From the NCBI GenBank assembly GCA_041397365.1, contig JAWKWT010000006.1, forward strand, positions 62,001 through 126,000: a DNA stretch of 64,000 bases. The letters are read 5' to 3'. Each line of letters opens with the position of its first letter. Position 1 is the stretch's first letter. The DNA is from P52-10 sp041397365 (GTDB lineage Bacteria; Pseudomonadota; Alphaproteobacteria; Rhizobiales; Xanthobacteraceae). Below are positions 29,230-36,819 of the stretch, in pieces. Position numbers and translations under genes: made by a program. The notes under the pieces are model-generated. The model was given only the letters and a program-made list of their open reading frames with translations. It was not told the origin of the DNA and did not search any database.

Positions 29230-29363
29230 GTTCAACCTCCGATGCATGGAATCCCGAATACGGATGGAAGCATGTGCCAAATCCCTCCAGGAGACAACGC
29301 ACGCCGAGCCCTTTAACGGTCGCCGCAAACCGCCTATCTTCGGACAAAGGGAGTTTTGGACCG

Positions 29364-29660
29364 ATGCAAAAAGAATCCTCAAGCGCCGTTCATCACCACA
29401 CCAGCGATCACCGTTTCGAACTGAATGTCGACGGCGCGACCGTCTTCGCCGAATATAAGCTCGCCCCCGGAACGATCATTTTCGATCATACGGTGACGCC
29501 CGGCGCGTTGCGCGGCCGGGGACTCGCCGCCCGCGTCGTCGAGGCAGGGCTGAATTATGCGCGCGCCGAGCATCTGAAGGTGGTGCCGCAGTGCTGGTAT
29601 GTCGCCGACTACATCCGCAAGTACCCCGCCTTTCAGGATCTGCTCGCGACGCGCGCCTGA
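29364..29660 (+). CDS. YjdJ/Gcn5-related N-acetyltransferase-like protein, copy 1
   Basis: A 98-residue mini-GNAT (GNAT_2 / YidJ-YjdJ type). ATVFAEYKLAPGTIIFDHTVTPGALRGRGLAARVVEAGLNYARAEHLKVVPQCWYVADYIRKYP includes the pyrophosphate-binding loop RGRGLA. This small fold typically lacks the N-terminal part of larger GNATs and may acetylate small substrates. It is followed by a second paralogue. GGGAG is upstream of ATG 29364. Confidence 0.85.
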   Translation: MQKESSSAVHHHTSDHRFELNVDGATVFAEYKLAPGTIIFDHTVTPGALRGRGLAARVVEAGLNYARAEHLKVVPQCWYVADYIRKYPAFQDLLATRA

Positions 29661-29813
29661 TGCAGAGCAGCCTTCACACCATGCGCATGCCGAATGGAAG
29701 GCATGAGCCCAACAGCGGCATGCACCCTTTTACATTTCTGCGTGAGGACTAAGCTCGGCGGCGTGCGCAGATACAAAAAGCCGCGCGCAGGATCAAGACA
29801 AAGGATCGACGCC

Positions 29814-30089
29814 ATGCCGAACACATTCCGCAACAACCAATCAAAAAACAGGTTCGAGCTGGAAATCGACGATCATCTTGCTTTCGTCGATTACGAAATG
29901 TCGCCGGGGTCGATCGCGCTGACTCATACGGAAGTGCCGAAGGAACTCGGCGGCCGCGGCGTCGGCTCCATTCTCGCAAAAGCGGTGCTGGAGAACGTCC
30001 GCGCGCAGGGCATGAAGGTCGAGCCGCGCTGCGAATTTCTCGCCGGCTACATCAAGAAGCATCCGGAATTCGCCGATCTGGTGAACTGA
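29814..30089 (+). CDS. YjdJ/Gcn5-related N-acetyltransferase-like protein, copy 2
   Basis: A 91-residue paralogue of the preceding gene: FELEIDDHLAFVDYEMSPGSIALTHTEVPKELGGRGVGSILAKAVLENVRAQGMKVEPRCEFLAGYIKKHPEF, with acetyl-CoA loop GGRGVG. Start MPNTFRNNQ at 29814, after a 150-bp gap, suggests its own promoter or translation unit. Tandem duplicates that diverged to about half identity. Confidence 0.85.
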   Translation: MPNTFRNNQSKNRFELEIDDHLAFVDYEMSPGSIALTHTEVPKELGGRGVGSILAKAVLENVRAQGMKVEPRCEFLAGYIKKHPEFADLVN

Positions 30090-30141
30090 CATTTCGCGGC
30101 GCATGACGCGCCGCCCCTTGAAAGATTTCGCGCGCGAAAAC

Positions 30142-30170
30142 AAAAAAGCCCGCCACAACGGGCGGGCTTT
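30142..30170 (-). terminator. Terminator of DUF3597 gene (possibly bidirectional)
   Basis: Stem GCCCGCC/GGCGGGC with a six-base loop. Read on the minus strand it ends in a T6 run (AAAAAA at 30142–30147). It also lies after the plus-strand acetyltransferase gene. Confidence 0.8.
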
Positions 30171-30201
30171 CCCGCGGCCCTGCGGCCGATCTCAAGACGC
30201 C

Positions 30202-30567
30202 TTACTTCAGATCGTCCGGAACGACGCCGCCATTGGCGGCGAGCTTCTGCATCACCTGCTTGTGCAGCCAGATGTTCATCGCGGCGGAGTCGTTGGTATC
30301 GCCGGTGTAGCCAAGCTCCTTGGCCAGTTCCTTGCGCGCGCCGAGGCTCGAATCGAGATCGAGCACCTTCATCAGGTCGACGATCGACGTCCGCCAGTTC
30401 AGCTTCTCCTTCTTTGCCGCCGCGGCCTTTTCAAGGACCGGCACGACATCGATGGTTTGCGCCGGCGCACCACCGGCCGCTGCGCCGCCGCTCGCCGGCG
30501 AGCCCGCAGGAGCTGCTTCCGCGCTGTTGCCGAAAATCGCGCCCATGATTTTTCCGAAGATGCTCAT
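30202..30567 (-). CDS. DUF3597 protein
   Basis: A 121-residue protein with a hydrophobic start MSIFGKIMGAIFG, an Ala/Gly/Pro-rich linker, then KLNWRTSIVDLMKVLDLDSSLGARKELAKELGYTGDTNDSAAMNIWLHKQVMQKLAANGG, the DUF3597 core, which resembles a small peptidoglycan-binding-like or CsbD-like fold. GGAGGAAG lies before ATG 30567. Function unknown. Confidence 0.85.
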   Translation of the reverse strand: MSIFGKIMGAIFGNSAEAAPAGSPASGGAAAGGAPAQTIDVVPVLEKAAAAKKEKLNWRTSIVDLMKVLDLDSSLGARKELAKELGYTGDTNDSAAMNIWLHKQVMQKLAANGGVVPDDLK

Positions 30568-30952
30568 TGGTCTTCCTCCACTTCGATGGGTGGTCCGCAC
30601 CGCGCGAGCCCCTCCCCAGCCAGTCCGCAAGACTAGACCGCCCGCCGGGCAATGCCAATGTGCTGCACTGCGACGAGAACCGGCAGTCTCGACGTAGAAT
30701 TGTGACGGAATGGCGACAGGCTCGGAACCTCCTGTAGACAAACGCCCTGCGCCTTAGCTCCGGTGTTCGCCGACGCGAGCCCCTCACCGAAGAGTGAGAA
30801 GGGATTTGTGCATTCGGCGGTACTGTGCGGTGACAGGTCGCGGCCCGCCCATGCGGACACTGCTCGCGCTTGGTTGAGGTCGCGTCCGGAACGATTGTCC
30901 GGACCGAGAGGCGTTCGCGCCACTCTCCCCGGATCAAAGGGAGATAACGATC
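30568..30952. other. Intergenic between DUF3597 and DUF2189 genes
   Basis: About 385 bp shared by two divergent genes. It contains an inverted repeat, GTCCGGA and TCCGGAC with a seven-base spacer, near 30886–30906, and a GGGAG ribosome binding site for the plus-strand gene. No gene is evident. Confidence 0.5.
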
Positions 30953-31909
30953 ATGACCGATTCCCTGTCCAACATTCCCTCCTACTCCGGCGATCGCGCC
31001 GCCAGCGACACGCCCGCCATCCGGAAACTCCAACTGTCCGATATCGGCGTCGCGCTGCGAAAGGGCTTTGACGACTTCATAGACCTTCCGAGCCACGCCG
31101 TCGTCCTGTGCGTGATCTATCCCGTAATCGGCGTGATGCTGGCGCGCATGGTGCTCGGCTATTCGGTGACGCCACTGCTGTTTCCGCTCGCGGCGGGCTT
31201 TGCGCTGATCGGTCCGTTCGCGGCGATCGGTCTTTATGAAATGAGCCGCCGGCGCGAACTCGGCGAGGACGCCTCCGCCTGGCATGCGTTCGGAATCCTG
31301 CGCTCGCCGTCGCTCGGGGCGATTCTCGGACTTGGCGCACTTTTGCTAGCGCTGTTCGTGACATGGATCGCCGCCGCGCAATCGATCTATATCGCGACCT
31401 TCGGCAATGCGCCGGCGGCGACGATTCCGGATTTTCTGGGTCGGGTCTTCACCACGCCGGAAGGCTGGATGCTGATCGGCGTCGGCTGCGGCGTCGGCTT
31501 CCTGTTCGCGCTCTTGTCGCTCTGCCTCAGCATCGTCTCGTTTCCGATGATGCTCGACCGGCACGCGAGCGCGGCCGACGCCATGGTGACATCGCTGCGC
31601 GTCGTCGCCGCCAATCCGCTGGTGGTGGCGGCCTGGGGCTTTGTCGTCGCGGCGCTGCTGGTGATCGGCACATTGCCGTTCTTCCTCGGGCTGGCCGTGG
31701 TCGTCCCGGTGCTCGGTCACGCGACATGGCATCTGTATCGGATGGCGGTCGCGCATACCGACAGTCCGCCGCAAGCGCCTCCGCCGAAAACCCGGCACTC
31801 GGCCGCCGATTTTCCGGTCGCGCTGTTTCCGTGGGTGCGTGACGGCCGATTGTTCGAGGCGATTGCGCGGCGGTCTGACGAAACCGCCGCGCTTAGCAGC
31901 AATCAGTGA
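30953..31909 (+). CDS. DUF2189 integral membrane protein
   Basis: A 318-residue protein with six predicted membrane spans, starting IRKLQLSDIGVALRKGFDDF and containing MLARMVLGYSVTPLLFPLAAGFALIGPFAAIGLYEMSRRRELGEDASAWHAFGI. This matches the DUF2189 / COG5473 family. Expected in the inner membrane; role unknown. AAAGGGAGATAA lies upstream of ATG 30953. The stop overlaps that of the convergent copper gene by 7 bp. Confidence 0.88.
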   Translation: MTDSLSNIPSYSGDRAASDTPAIRKLQLSDIGVALRKGFDDFIDLPSHAVVLCVIYPVIGVMLARMVLGYSVTPLLFPLAAGFALIGPFAAIGLYEMSRRRELGEDASAWHAFGILRSPSLGAILGLGALLLALFVTWIAAAQSIYIATFGNAPAATIPDFLGRVFTTPEGWMLIGVGCGVGFLFALLSLCLSIVSFPMMLDRHASAADAMVTSLRVVAANPLVVAAWGFVVAALLVIGTLPFFLGLAVVVPVLGHATWHLYRMAVAHTDSPPQAPPPKTRHSAADFPVALFPWVRDGRLFEAIARRSDETAALSSNQ

Positions 31910-32910
31910 TGGTTGTGCGGCGCGGACGCGCCGCCGATTGCTTCCACCTTGAAGGTAATCTCGACCTTGCCGGCCTTTTCGAATTCGAGCGTCGCCTTCG
32001 CGGTCTCGCCCTGCTTGAGCTGACGCTTCAGATCCATGAACATCACATGCAGCCCGCCGGGCTTCATCTCGACCGTTGCGCCGGGCTTGATTTCGATGCC
32101 GGCGCTCAGCGGACGCATCTGCATCACGCCGTTGTTCATCGCCATTTCATGGAATTCGAGCCGGCCCGCGATATCGCTCGTCCCGGCGATCAACCGATCC
32201 GCCGTCGTGCCCGCGTTGGTCAGCTTCAGATAGCCGCCCGCGACCTTCGCGCCGCCCGGCGTCGCGCGCGTCCAGGGCACGGCGATGGTGATCGCCCCGA
32301 CCTTGAACGTGTCGGCTCCGCTCGCCGCGGCATGATCGTGGTGCCCGCCACCCGCCTGCGCCACCGTTGCCGGTGTCTCGGCGATCCGCAATTGCGGCGC
32401 GGGCGCTTTCAAGCTGTGCGACGATTGCCCCGCGGACGGGATTTCGGTCCATGCCGTTTCGCCCATCACGCAGGTCTGAACGGTCGGGAAATAGACCGCG
32501 CCGCCGGCCCCGCCATTGGTGGCGACGAAGGCTTGAAAAACGAACTCGTCGAAATGGTCGTCGGAAAGATTGCCGCCGGACCAGACGATCTCGCGGACGC
32601 CTTCCGTCACCGGCTTGCCGTGGTTCTCGTAAGCCTTGGCGTAAGCGGCGCGGGTCGTCGTCAGCGTCCAGCCGGGCTTCGGCATCGGCTTGACGCCGAT
32701 CACCCCTTCCGGAATTTGAACGCGGATGGCGGTGGTGGCCGCGCCGTCGCAACCATGCGGCACCTGAAGGGCGGCTTTGTAGTAGGAGTTTTGCGCCGTC
32801 GCGCCGTTGGCGAGCGTGACATGCGCGTCGGCGGCCATTGTCGTCGCCAGCAGACCAAGGGATGAGAATGCGGCCGCACGAGCGGCGCGCGCACAGAAAT
32901 GCGAAATCAT
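31903..32910 (-). CDS. Copper-binding fusion: YcnI (DUF1775) plus PCu(A)C chaperone
   Basis: A 335-residue exported protein. The signal peptide ends AADA, leaving His30 as the mature N terminus, as in YcnI copper sites (AHVTLANG). The YcnI part runs to about 160. A His-rich linker (GGHHDHAA) joins a PCu(A)C domain with HEMAMNNGVMQMRPL and GGLHVMFMDLK, the H/M ligands of the periplasmic Cu(I) chaperone that feeds cytochrome oxidase. The tail is HNHH. The protein should hold copper in the periplasm. Forms an operon with the DUF2946 gene 42 bp upstream. Confidence 0.9.
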   Translation of the reverse strand: MISHFCARAARAAAFSSLGLLATTMAADAHVTLANGATAQNSYYKAALQVPHGCDGAATTAIRVQIPEGVIGVKPMPKPGWTLTTTRAAYAKAYENHGKPVTEGVREIVWSGGNLSDDHFDEFVFQAFVATNGGAGGAVYFPTVQTCVMGETAWTEIPSAGQSSHSLKAPAPQLRIAETPATVAQAGGGHHDHAAASGADTFKVGAITIAVPWTRATPGGAKVAGGYLKLTNAGTTADRLIAGTSDIAGRLEFHEMAMNNGVMQMRPLSAGIEIKPGATVEMKPGGLHVMFMDLKRQLKQGETAKATLEFEKAGKVEITFKVEAIGGASAPHNHH

Positions 32911-32952
32911 GGATGTGTCTTTCGTTGGGTTGAACGGGACGTTTGAGAGCGT

Positions 32953-33330
32953 TCAGCCCAGCCGCGGAGGTCCGCGAGCGTTCGGCGCATGGTCGCACGC
33001 GCCGAACGGCATCACGGCGATCGCCGGTCGCATCGTCTCGCCGTTTACGTCTCCAGGCGCGAGGTCCGGCGCCGTTTGCTCCGGCCCGAGTTGTGCGCCC
33101 GCCCCGGCCGCGATGTGGCACATCACGGCGCAATGGCCGGCCGGCATCGGATGATCGCCGCCCGAGGGAAACCCCGATCCTTCGCCGCCGCTGCGGCACA
33201 GAATCAGTGCCGAATCGACCGCGCCCGCGAGTGCGGGACCCGCAAACGCGCCGAACAGCGCCTGAAAGGCGACGGCGTAGGCCAGCGCCAGGCGGCCGAG
33301 AATCGCAAAGGTCGAACGGGTCCGGACCAT
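32953..33330 (-). CDS. DUF2946-like exported protein
   Basis: A 125-residue protein with an N-terminal hydrophobic segment (TFAILGRLALAYAVAFQALFGAFAGPALAG), then CRSGGEGSG, HPMPAGHCAVMCHIAAG, and a second Cys/His cluster FGACDHAP. DUF2946 proteins often sit beside copper genes. The Cys/His pattern could bind metal. Start ATG 33330; earlier in-frame ATGs are less well supported. Upstream is the palindrome at 33397–33418. Confidence 0.75.
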   Translation of the reverse strand: MVRTRSTFAILGRLALAYAVAFQALFGAFAGPALAGAVDSALILCRSGGEGSGFPSGGDHPMPAGHCAVMCHIAAGAGAQLGPEQTAPDLAPGDVNGETMRPAIAVMPFGACDHAPNARGPPRLG

Positions 33331-33752
33331 GTCCCGGCTTATGGCATATGAGGAAGCCCTCGGTCCAATCAGTGGACGGAACACTCGAAACTCACTGAAA
33401 TGAACTATAATTCATTTCTTTTGACATACGATTGTCACGCGCATGAGAAAGCGATTCGGCGTATGCATGAATGGACGTTAATCTGACGCGCCCAAACGAC
33501 CCTGTCAAACGCACGATAACGAACACTAAGTTCATGCTATGGAAGTCGGATCGACTGAAATATCTGTCTTTTTTCAGATACTGGCCTTTGAATACCAGCA
33601 CTATCCCTTCCCGAACACTTACTCATTCCTTACTCAAGCTATGCATTCATATCTTAGCTGCAACGCAGCATTAGCTCTGCCGCAGCGCACAGTTAGGAGC
33701 TATATTCGTTTCAACGATGAGCGAAAGCTCTCGAAGACAGGAGACCTGAACC
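33331..33752. other. AT-rich intergenic region with palindromes
   Basis: About 420 bp with base composition unlike the flanks. Besides the palindrome at 33397–33418 it holds a TATCTG/CAGATA hairpin with a T-rich loop at 33561–33580. It separates the divergent copper operon and the DUF1127 gene. No gene recognised. Confidence 0.55.
33397..33418. promoter_or_regulatory. Perfect palindrome, candidate operator of the copper operon
   Basis: GAAATGAA, 6-nt spacer, TTCATTTC: an exact eight-base inverted repeat, 67 bp before the DUF2946 start. Position and symmetry suggest a dimeric repressor site; the regulator is not known. Confidence 0.5.
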
Positions 33753-33905
33753 ATGCTGCTTACCGTCCTCAAGGCGATTCAATCTTTCAAGGACTACCAC
33801 CGGAATCTGCGGGAACTCTCGCACCTCACCGACCGCGAACTGCACGACATCGGCATCAACCGCGCTGACATTCCGCGCGTCGCCGCCGGTTCGGCCATCG
33901 ACTGA
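33753..33905 (+). CDS. DUF1127 small protein
   Basis: A 50-residue protein MLLTVLKAIQSF...YHRNLRELSHLTDRELHDIGINRADIP, the DUF1127 (YjiS-like) signature. In rhizobia and Agrobacterium, small DUF1127 proteins affect RNA turnover and phosphate or stress responses; the precise role here is unknown. GACAGGAG precedes ATG 33753; a stem-loop follows the stop. Confidence 0.9.
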   Translation: MLLTVLKAIQSFKDYHRNLRELSHLTDRELHDIGINRADIPRVAAGSAID

Positions 33906-33929
33906 TACGGCCGAACAATCGTTCGAATT

Positions 33930-33959
33930 GACAGCGCCCGCCTCTCGGCGGGCGTTGTC
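33930..33959 (+). terminator. Probable terminator after DUF1127
   Basis: Long stem GACAGCGCCCGCC/GGCGGGCGTTGTC (one G-U) with a TCTC loop. No clear T run follows, so it may instead be a processing or stability element. Confidence 0.65.
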
Positions 33960-34048
33960 ATATCCGGCCCGCCGGAATCGGCCCCCGCTGGCCCGCGCCC
34001 GCCCCTCTTTTCGTTGCAAGCCGCCGGCCTACGTCCTAGGTCTCTGCG

Positions 34049-35482
34049 ATGAACTCGATCGCGACGACGGACGAACGCACCGTCCACATCATCGGCGCCG
34101 GCCTCGCCGGCTCGGAAGCCGCCTGGCAAATCGCCTCCCGCAACGTGCCGGTGGTGCTGCATGAGATGCGCCCGGTCCGCATGACGGACGCGCACGTCAC
34201 CGAATCCTGCGCCGAACTGGTCTGCTCCAATTCCTTCCGCTCTGACGATGCGAGCACCAACGCCGTCGGCCTGCTGCACGCGGAGATGCGCCGGCTCGAT
34301 TCGCTCATCATGCGCGCGGCAGACGCCACCAAGGTGCCCGCGGGCGGCGCGCTGGCGGTCGACCGCGACGGATTCTCGGCCACGGTGCAGCAGGCGCTTG
34401 CTTCGCATCCGCTGATCGAGCTGCGCCGCGAGGAAGTCGCCGGCCTGCCGCCGCCGGACTGGCGGCACGTCGTCGTCGCGACCGGGCCCCTCACCTCGCC
34501 GGCGCTTGCCGAGGCCGTCCGCGCGCGCAGCGGTCACGACTCGCTGGCCTTCTTCGATGCGATCGCACCGATCGTGCATCGCGACTCGATCGACATGAAC
34601 GTCGCGTGGTTCCAGTCACGTTACGACAAGGTCGGTCCCGGCGGCGGCGTGGCCGATTACATCAACTGCCCGCTGACGCGCGAGCAATACCAAGCCTTCG
34701 TCGAGGCGCTCATCGCCGGCGAGAAAACCAGTTTTCGCGAGTGGGAAGCCAATACGCCGTATTTCGATGGCTGCCTGCCGGTCGAGATCATGGCGGAGCG
34801 CGGCGCGGAAACGCTGCGGCACGGGCCGATGAAGCCGTTCGGCCTCACCAATCCGCACAACCCGACCGTGAAGGCTTACGCCATCGTCCAGCTTCGCCAG
34901 GACAACAAGCTCGGCACGCTCTACAATATGGTGGGCTTCCAGACCAAGCTGAAGCACGGCGAACAGGTGCGGATTTTCCGCACCATCCCGGGGCTGGAGA
35001 ACGCCGAGTTCGCCAGACTCGGCGGGCTTCACCGCAACACCTTCCTGAACTCGCCCGCTTTGCTCGATCCGCAATTGCGGCTTCGGGCCGAGCCGCGGTT
35101 GCGCTTCGCCGGACAGATGACCGGCTGCGAGGGCTACGTGGAATCCGCCGCCGTCGGGCTGATGGCCGGACTGTACACCGCGGCCGAGGCGCGCGGCGTC
35201 ACGGTCGAAGCGCCGCCGCCGACAACCGCGCTCGGCGCGCTGCTCGGACACATCACCGGCGGCCACATCGAAACCATCGACAGCGGCCCGCGCTCATTCC
35301 AGCCGATGAACATCAATTTCGGCCTGTTCCCGCCGGTCGAGGCGGCGGCGAAGGATGCCAACGGCAAGCGCCTTCGCGGGCCGGAGAAATCGATCGCCCG
35401 CAAGCAGGCGCTGACCGCTCGCGCGCTGCACGACATCGATGGCTGGATCGCGCGCATGCAGACGGCCAGCGCGGCAGCATGA
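34049..35482 (+). CDS. trmFO: Folate-dependent tRNA (uracil-54-C5) methyltransferase
   Basis: A 477-residue FAD enzyme that makes T54 in the T-loop of tRNA using methylene-tetrahydrofolate. Visible: the dinucleotide fold VHIIGAGLAGSEAAWQIA, the catalytic cysteine region AELVCSNSFRSDDASTNAVGLLH, and the C-terminal GQMTGCEGYVESAAVGLMAGLYTA plus FQPMNINFGLFPP. A start at ATG 34049 places the FAD motif 10 residues in. Its TGA stop lies inside a dispersed repeat at 35477. Single gene, divergent from the complex I assembly genes across the repeat. Confidence 0.95.
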   Translation: MNSIATTDERTVHIIGAGLAGSEAAWQIASRNVPVVLHEMRPVRMTDAHVTESCAELVCSNSFRSDDASTNAVGLLHAEMRRLDSLIMRAADATKVPAGGALAVDRDGFSATVQQALASHPLIELRREEVAGLPPPDWRHVVVATGPLTSPALAEAVRARSGHDSLAFFDAIAPIVHRDSIDMNVAWFQSRYDKVGPGGGVADYINCPLTREQYQAFVEALIAGEKTSFREWEANTPYFDGCLPVEIMAERGAETLRHGPMKPFGLTNPHNPTVKAYAIVQLRQDNKLGTLYNMVGFQTKLKHGEQVRIFRTIPGLENAEFARLGGLHRNTFLNSPALLDPQLRLRAEPRLRFAGQMTGCEGYVESAAVGLMAGLYTAAEARGVTVEAPPPTTALGALLGHITGGHIETIDSGPRSFQPMNINFGLFPPVEAAAKDANGKRLRGPEKSIARKQALTARALHDIDGWIARMQTASAAA

Positions 35483-35521
35483 TCCCGAAAAGTGGGAATC
35501 GGTTTTCGGAATAGATCAAGC
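35477..35521. repeat. Dispersed palindromic repeat, family A
   Basis: GCATGATC, CCGAAAAGTGGGAATCGG, TTTTCGG and GATCAAGC arms of the Bradyrhizobiaceae-type intergenic unit. It overlaps the end of trmFO and supplies its stop codon TGA (35480–35482). Other copies: 42605, 47164 and a divergent 16199. Confidence 0.85.
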
Positions 35522-35575
35522 CGAACAAGGAATAGTCGACGAGAGATTCAACGGAGGTTGAATCAGCTCGACCGT

Positions 35576-36439
35576 TCACCGCCGGAACGGCCGGCGGCGC
35601 GAGGCCCGCCACAATGTCCAGAGCGTCGCAAAATTCGAACGCGGCGGCTCGGGCGTGAACGGCTGAAATGCCGGACTCTCGATGCGCCGCAGCCGTGCAT
35701 CGATCAGTGCGAGCGGCAGAAACGCCCGCGGCGCAGGGCTCTCGGCAATGGCCGCACGCGCCGCATCGAGATGCAGGCGCGCGCGCCGGCAGCTTTCGTC
35801 CAGCAGCGTCCGCATCGCCGGCGTCTCGCGGCCGGCGAACAGATCGGCGGCATCCGCGCCCGACTGTTCGAGCCATTCGAGCGGCAGATACAATTGCCCG
35901 CGCGACGAGGTGAGCCCGACAATCTCCATGATCCGCAACAGACCGAATGCGCGTCCGGCCTCGCGCGATGCCTCCATCGTCGGCTCCTGCATGCGCGCGA
36001 AAATCTGCCCGGCGAGACGGAACAACGCGCCGGCCGTCGCATCGAGATAGCCGTTCAGTTCGTCTTCCGAGGCGATCGGATCGTCGTAGAGATCGAACTG
36101 ATGCGCCTCGACCAGCCGCACCAGCGCATCCGCAGGCAAAGCAAAAACTTCGATCGCCCGCAGCAATTCGGCGGCGACGGGGTTGGCCTCGGCGTCGCCA
36201 TGCGCGAGGCCGCTCAGGCAATCCGTCCACCATTGCAGGCGGATTTCACCCGCGAGCGGCTGCTCGGCCTGTCCGCGCACGCGCGCGATCTCGACATTGA
36301 ACGCGTAAAGCGCCAGCAGTCCGCGCCGCGCCTCGGCGTCCGCGAACAGCGTCGCGGCGTAGCGGTCGAAGTCGGAGGCGCGAACGAGATCGGCGCAGAA
36401 CGCGGCGTCGGCGGCGCGCGCTCGCGCGGCGTCCGTCAT
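35576..36439 (-). CDS. Squalene/phytoene synthase-like protein (NDUFAF6 homologue)
   Basis: A 287-residue protein of the squalene/phytoene synthase superfamily: LLALYAFNVEIARVR, IRLQWWTDCLSG, VEAHQFDLYDD, and GRAFGLLRIMEIVGLTSSRGQLYLPLEWL. The aspartate-rich DxxxD motifs of true synthases are not evident, as in eukaryotic NDUFAF6, a complex I assembly factor. I therefore favour an assembly role over terpenoid synthesis. Its ATG overlaps the stop of the Mth938/NDUFAF3-like gene (ATGA), so the two are translated together, downstream of secF. Confidence 0.8.
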   Translation of the reverse strand: MTDAARARAADAAFCADLVRASDFDRYAATLFADAEARRGLLALYAFNVEIARVRGQAEQPLAGEIRLQWWTDCLSGLAHGDAEANPVAAELLRAIEVFALPADALVRLVEAHQFDLYDDPIASEDELNGYLDATAGALFRLAGQIFARMQEPTMEASREAGRAFGLLRIMEIVGLTSSRGQLYLPLEWLEQSGADAADLFAGRETPAMRTLLDESCRRARLHLDAARAAIAESPAPRAFLPLALIDARLRRIESPAFQPFTPEPPRSNFATLWTLWRASRRRPFRR

Positions 36440-36819
36440 GGCACCGCGATCAGCGCCGCGGCGACCCGGCGGCGCTCGCCGATCATGATGTTGTAGACGC
36501 GGATCGCAGGCCCCGTCTGCATGGCGTCGACGACGACGCCCCCGGCGCGCAATGCGGCACGCAGCGCAGGCGGAAACGGAGACATCTCGCGGCCGGTGCC
36601 GACGATCAGCGTGTCCAGTTCGCTTGTGCGCGAAAACACGCGGGCGAGCGAGGCTTCGTCGATCTGATCGGCGCGCTCGACCGGCCAGGCCCAGACGCCG
36701 TCCGGCAGACACAGCAGCGAGCCGCGATGCGACATGCCGGCGAACCGAAACCCGCCATTGCCATAGGCGTCGATCAGCGCCGCCTCCGGCAGATGCCGAT
36801 CGCTCTCCTCGCCGGTCAC
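36436..36819 (-). CDS. Mth938/DUF498 family protein (NDUFAF3 homologue)
   Basis: A 127-residue protein: LIDAYGNGGFRFAGMSHRGSLLCLPDGVWAWPV, SELDTLIVGTGREMSPFPPALRAAL and MQTGPAIRVYNIMIGERRRVAAALI are DUF498 landmarks. Start is GTG 36819, overlapping the secF stop as GTGA. The human homologue NDUFAF3 is a complex I assembly factor, and linkage of this family to secDF has been noted. Pairing with the NDUFAF6-like gene strengthens that reading. Confidence 0.85.
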   Translation of the reverse strand: MTGEESDRHLPEAALIDAYGNGGFRFAGMSHRGSLLCLPDGVWAWPVERADQIDEASLARVFSRTSELDTLIVGTGREMSPFPPALRAALRAGGVVVDAMQTGPAIRVYNIMIGERRRVAAALIAVP

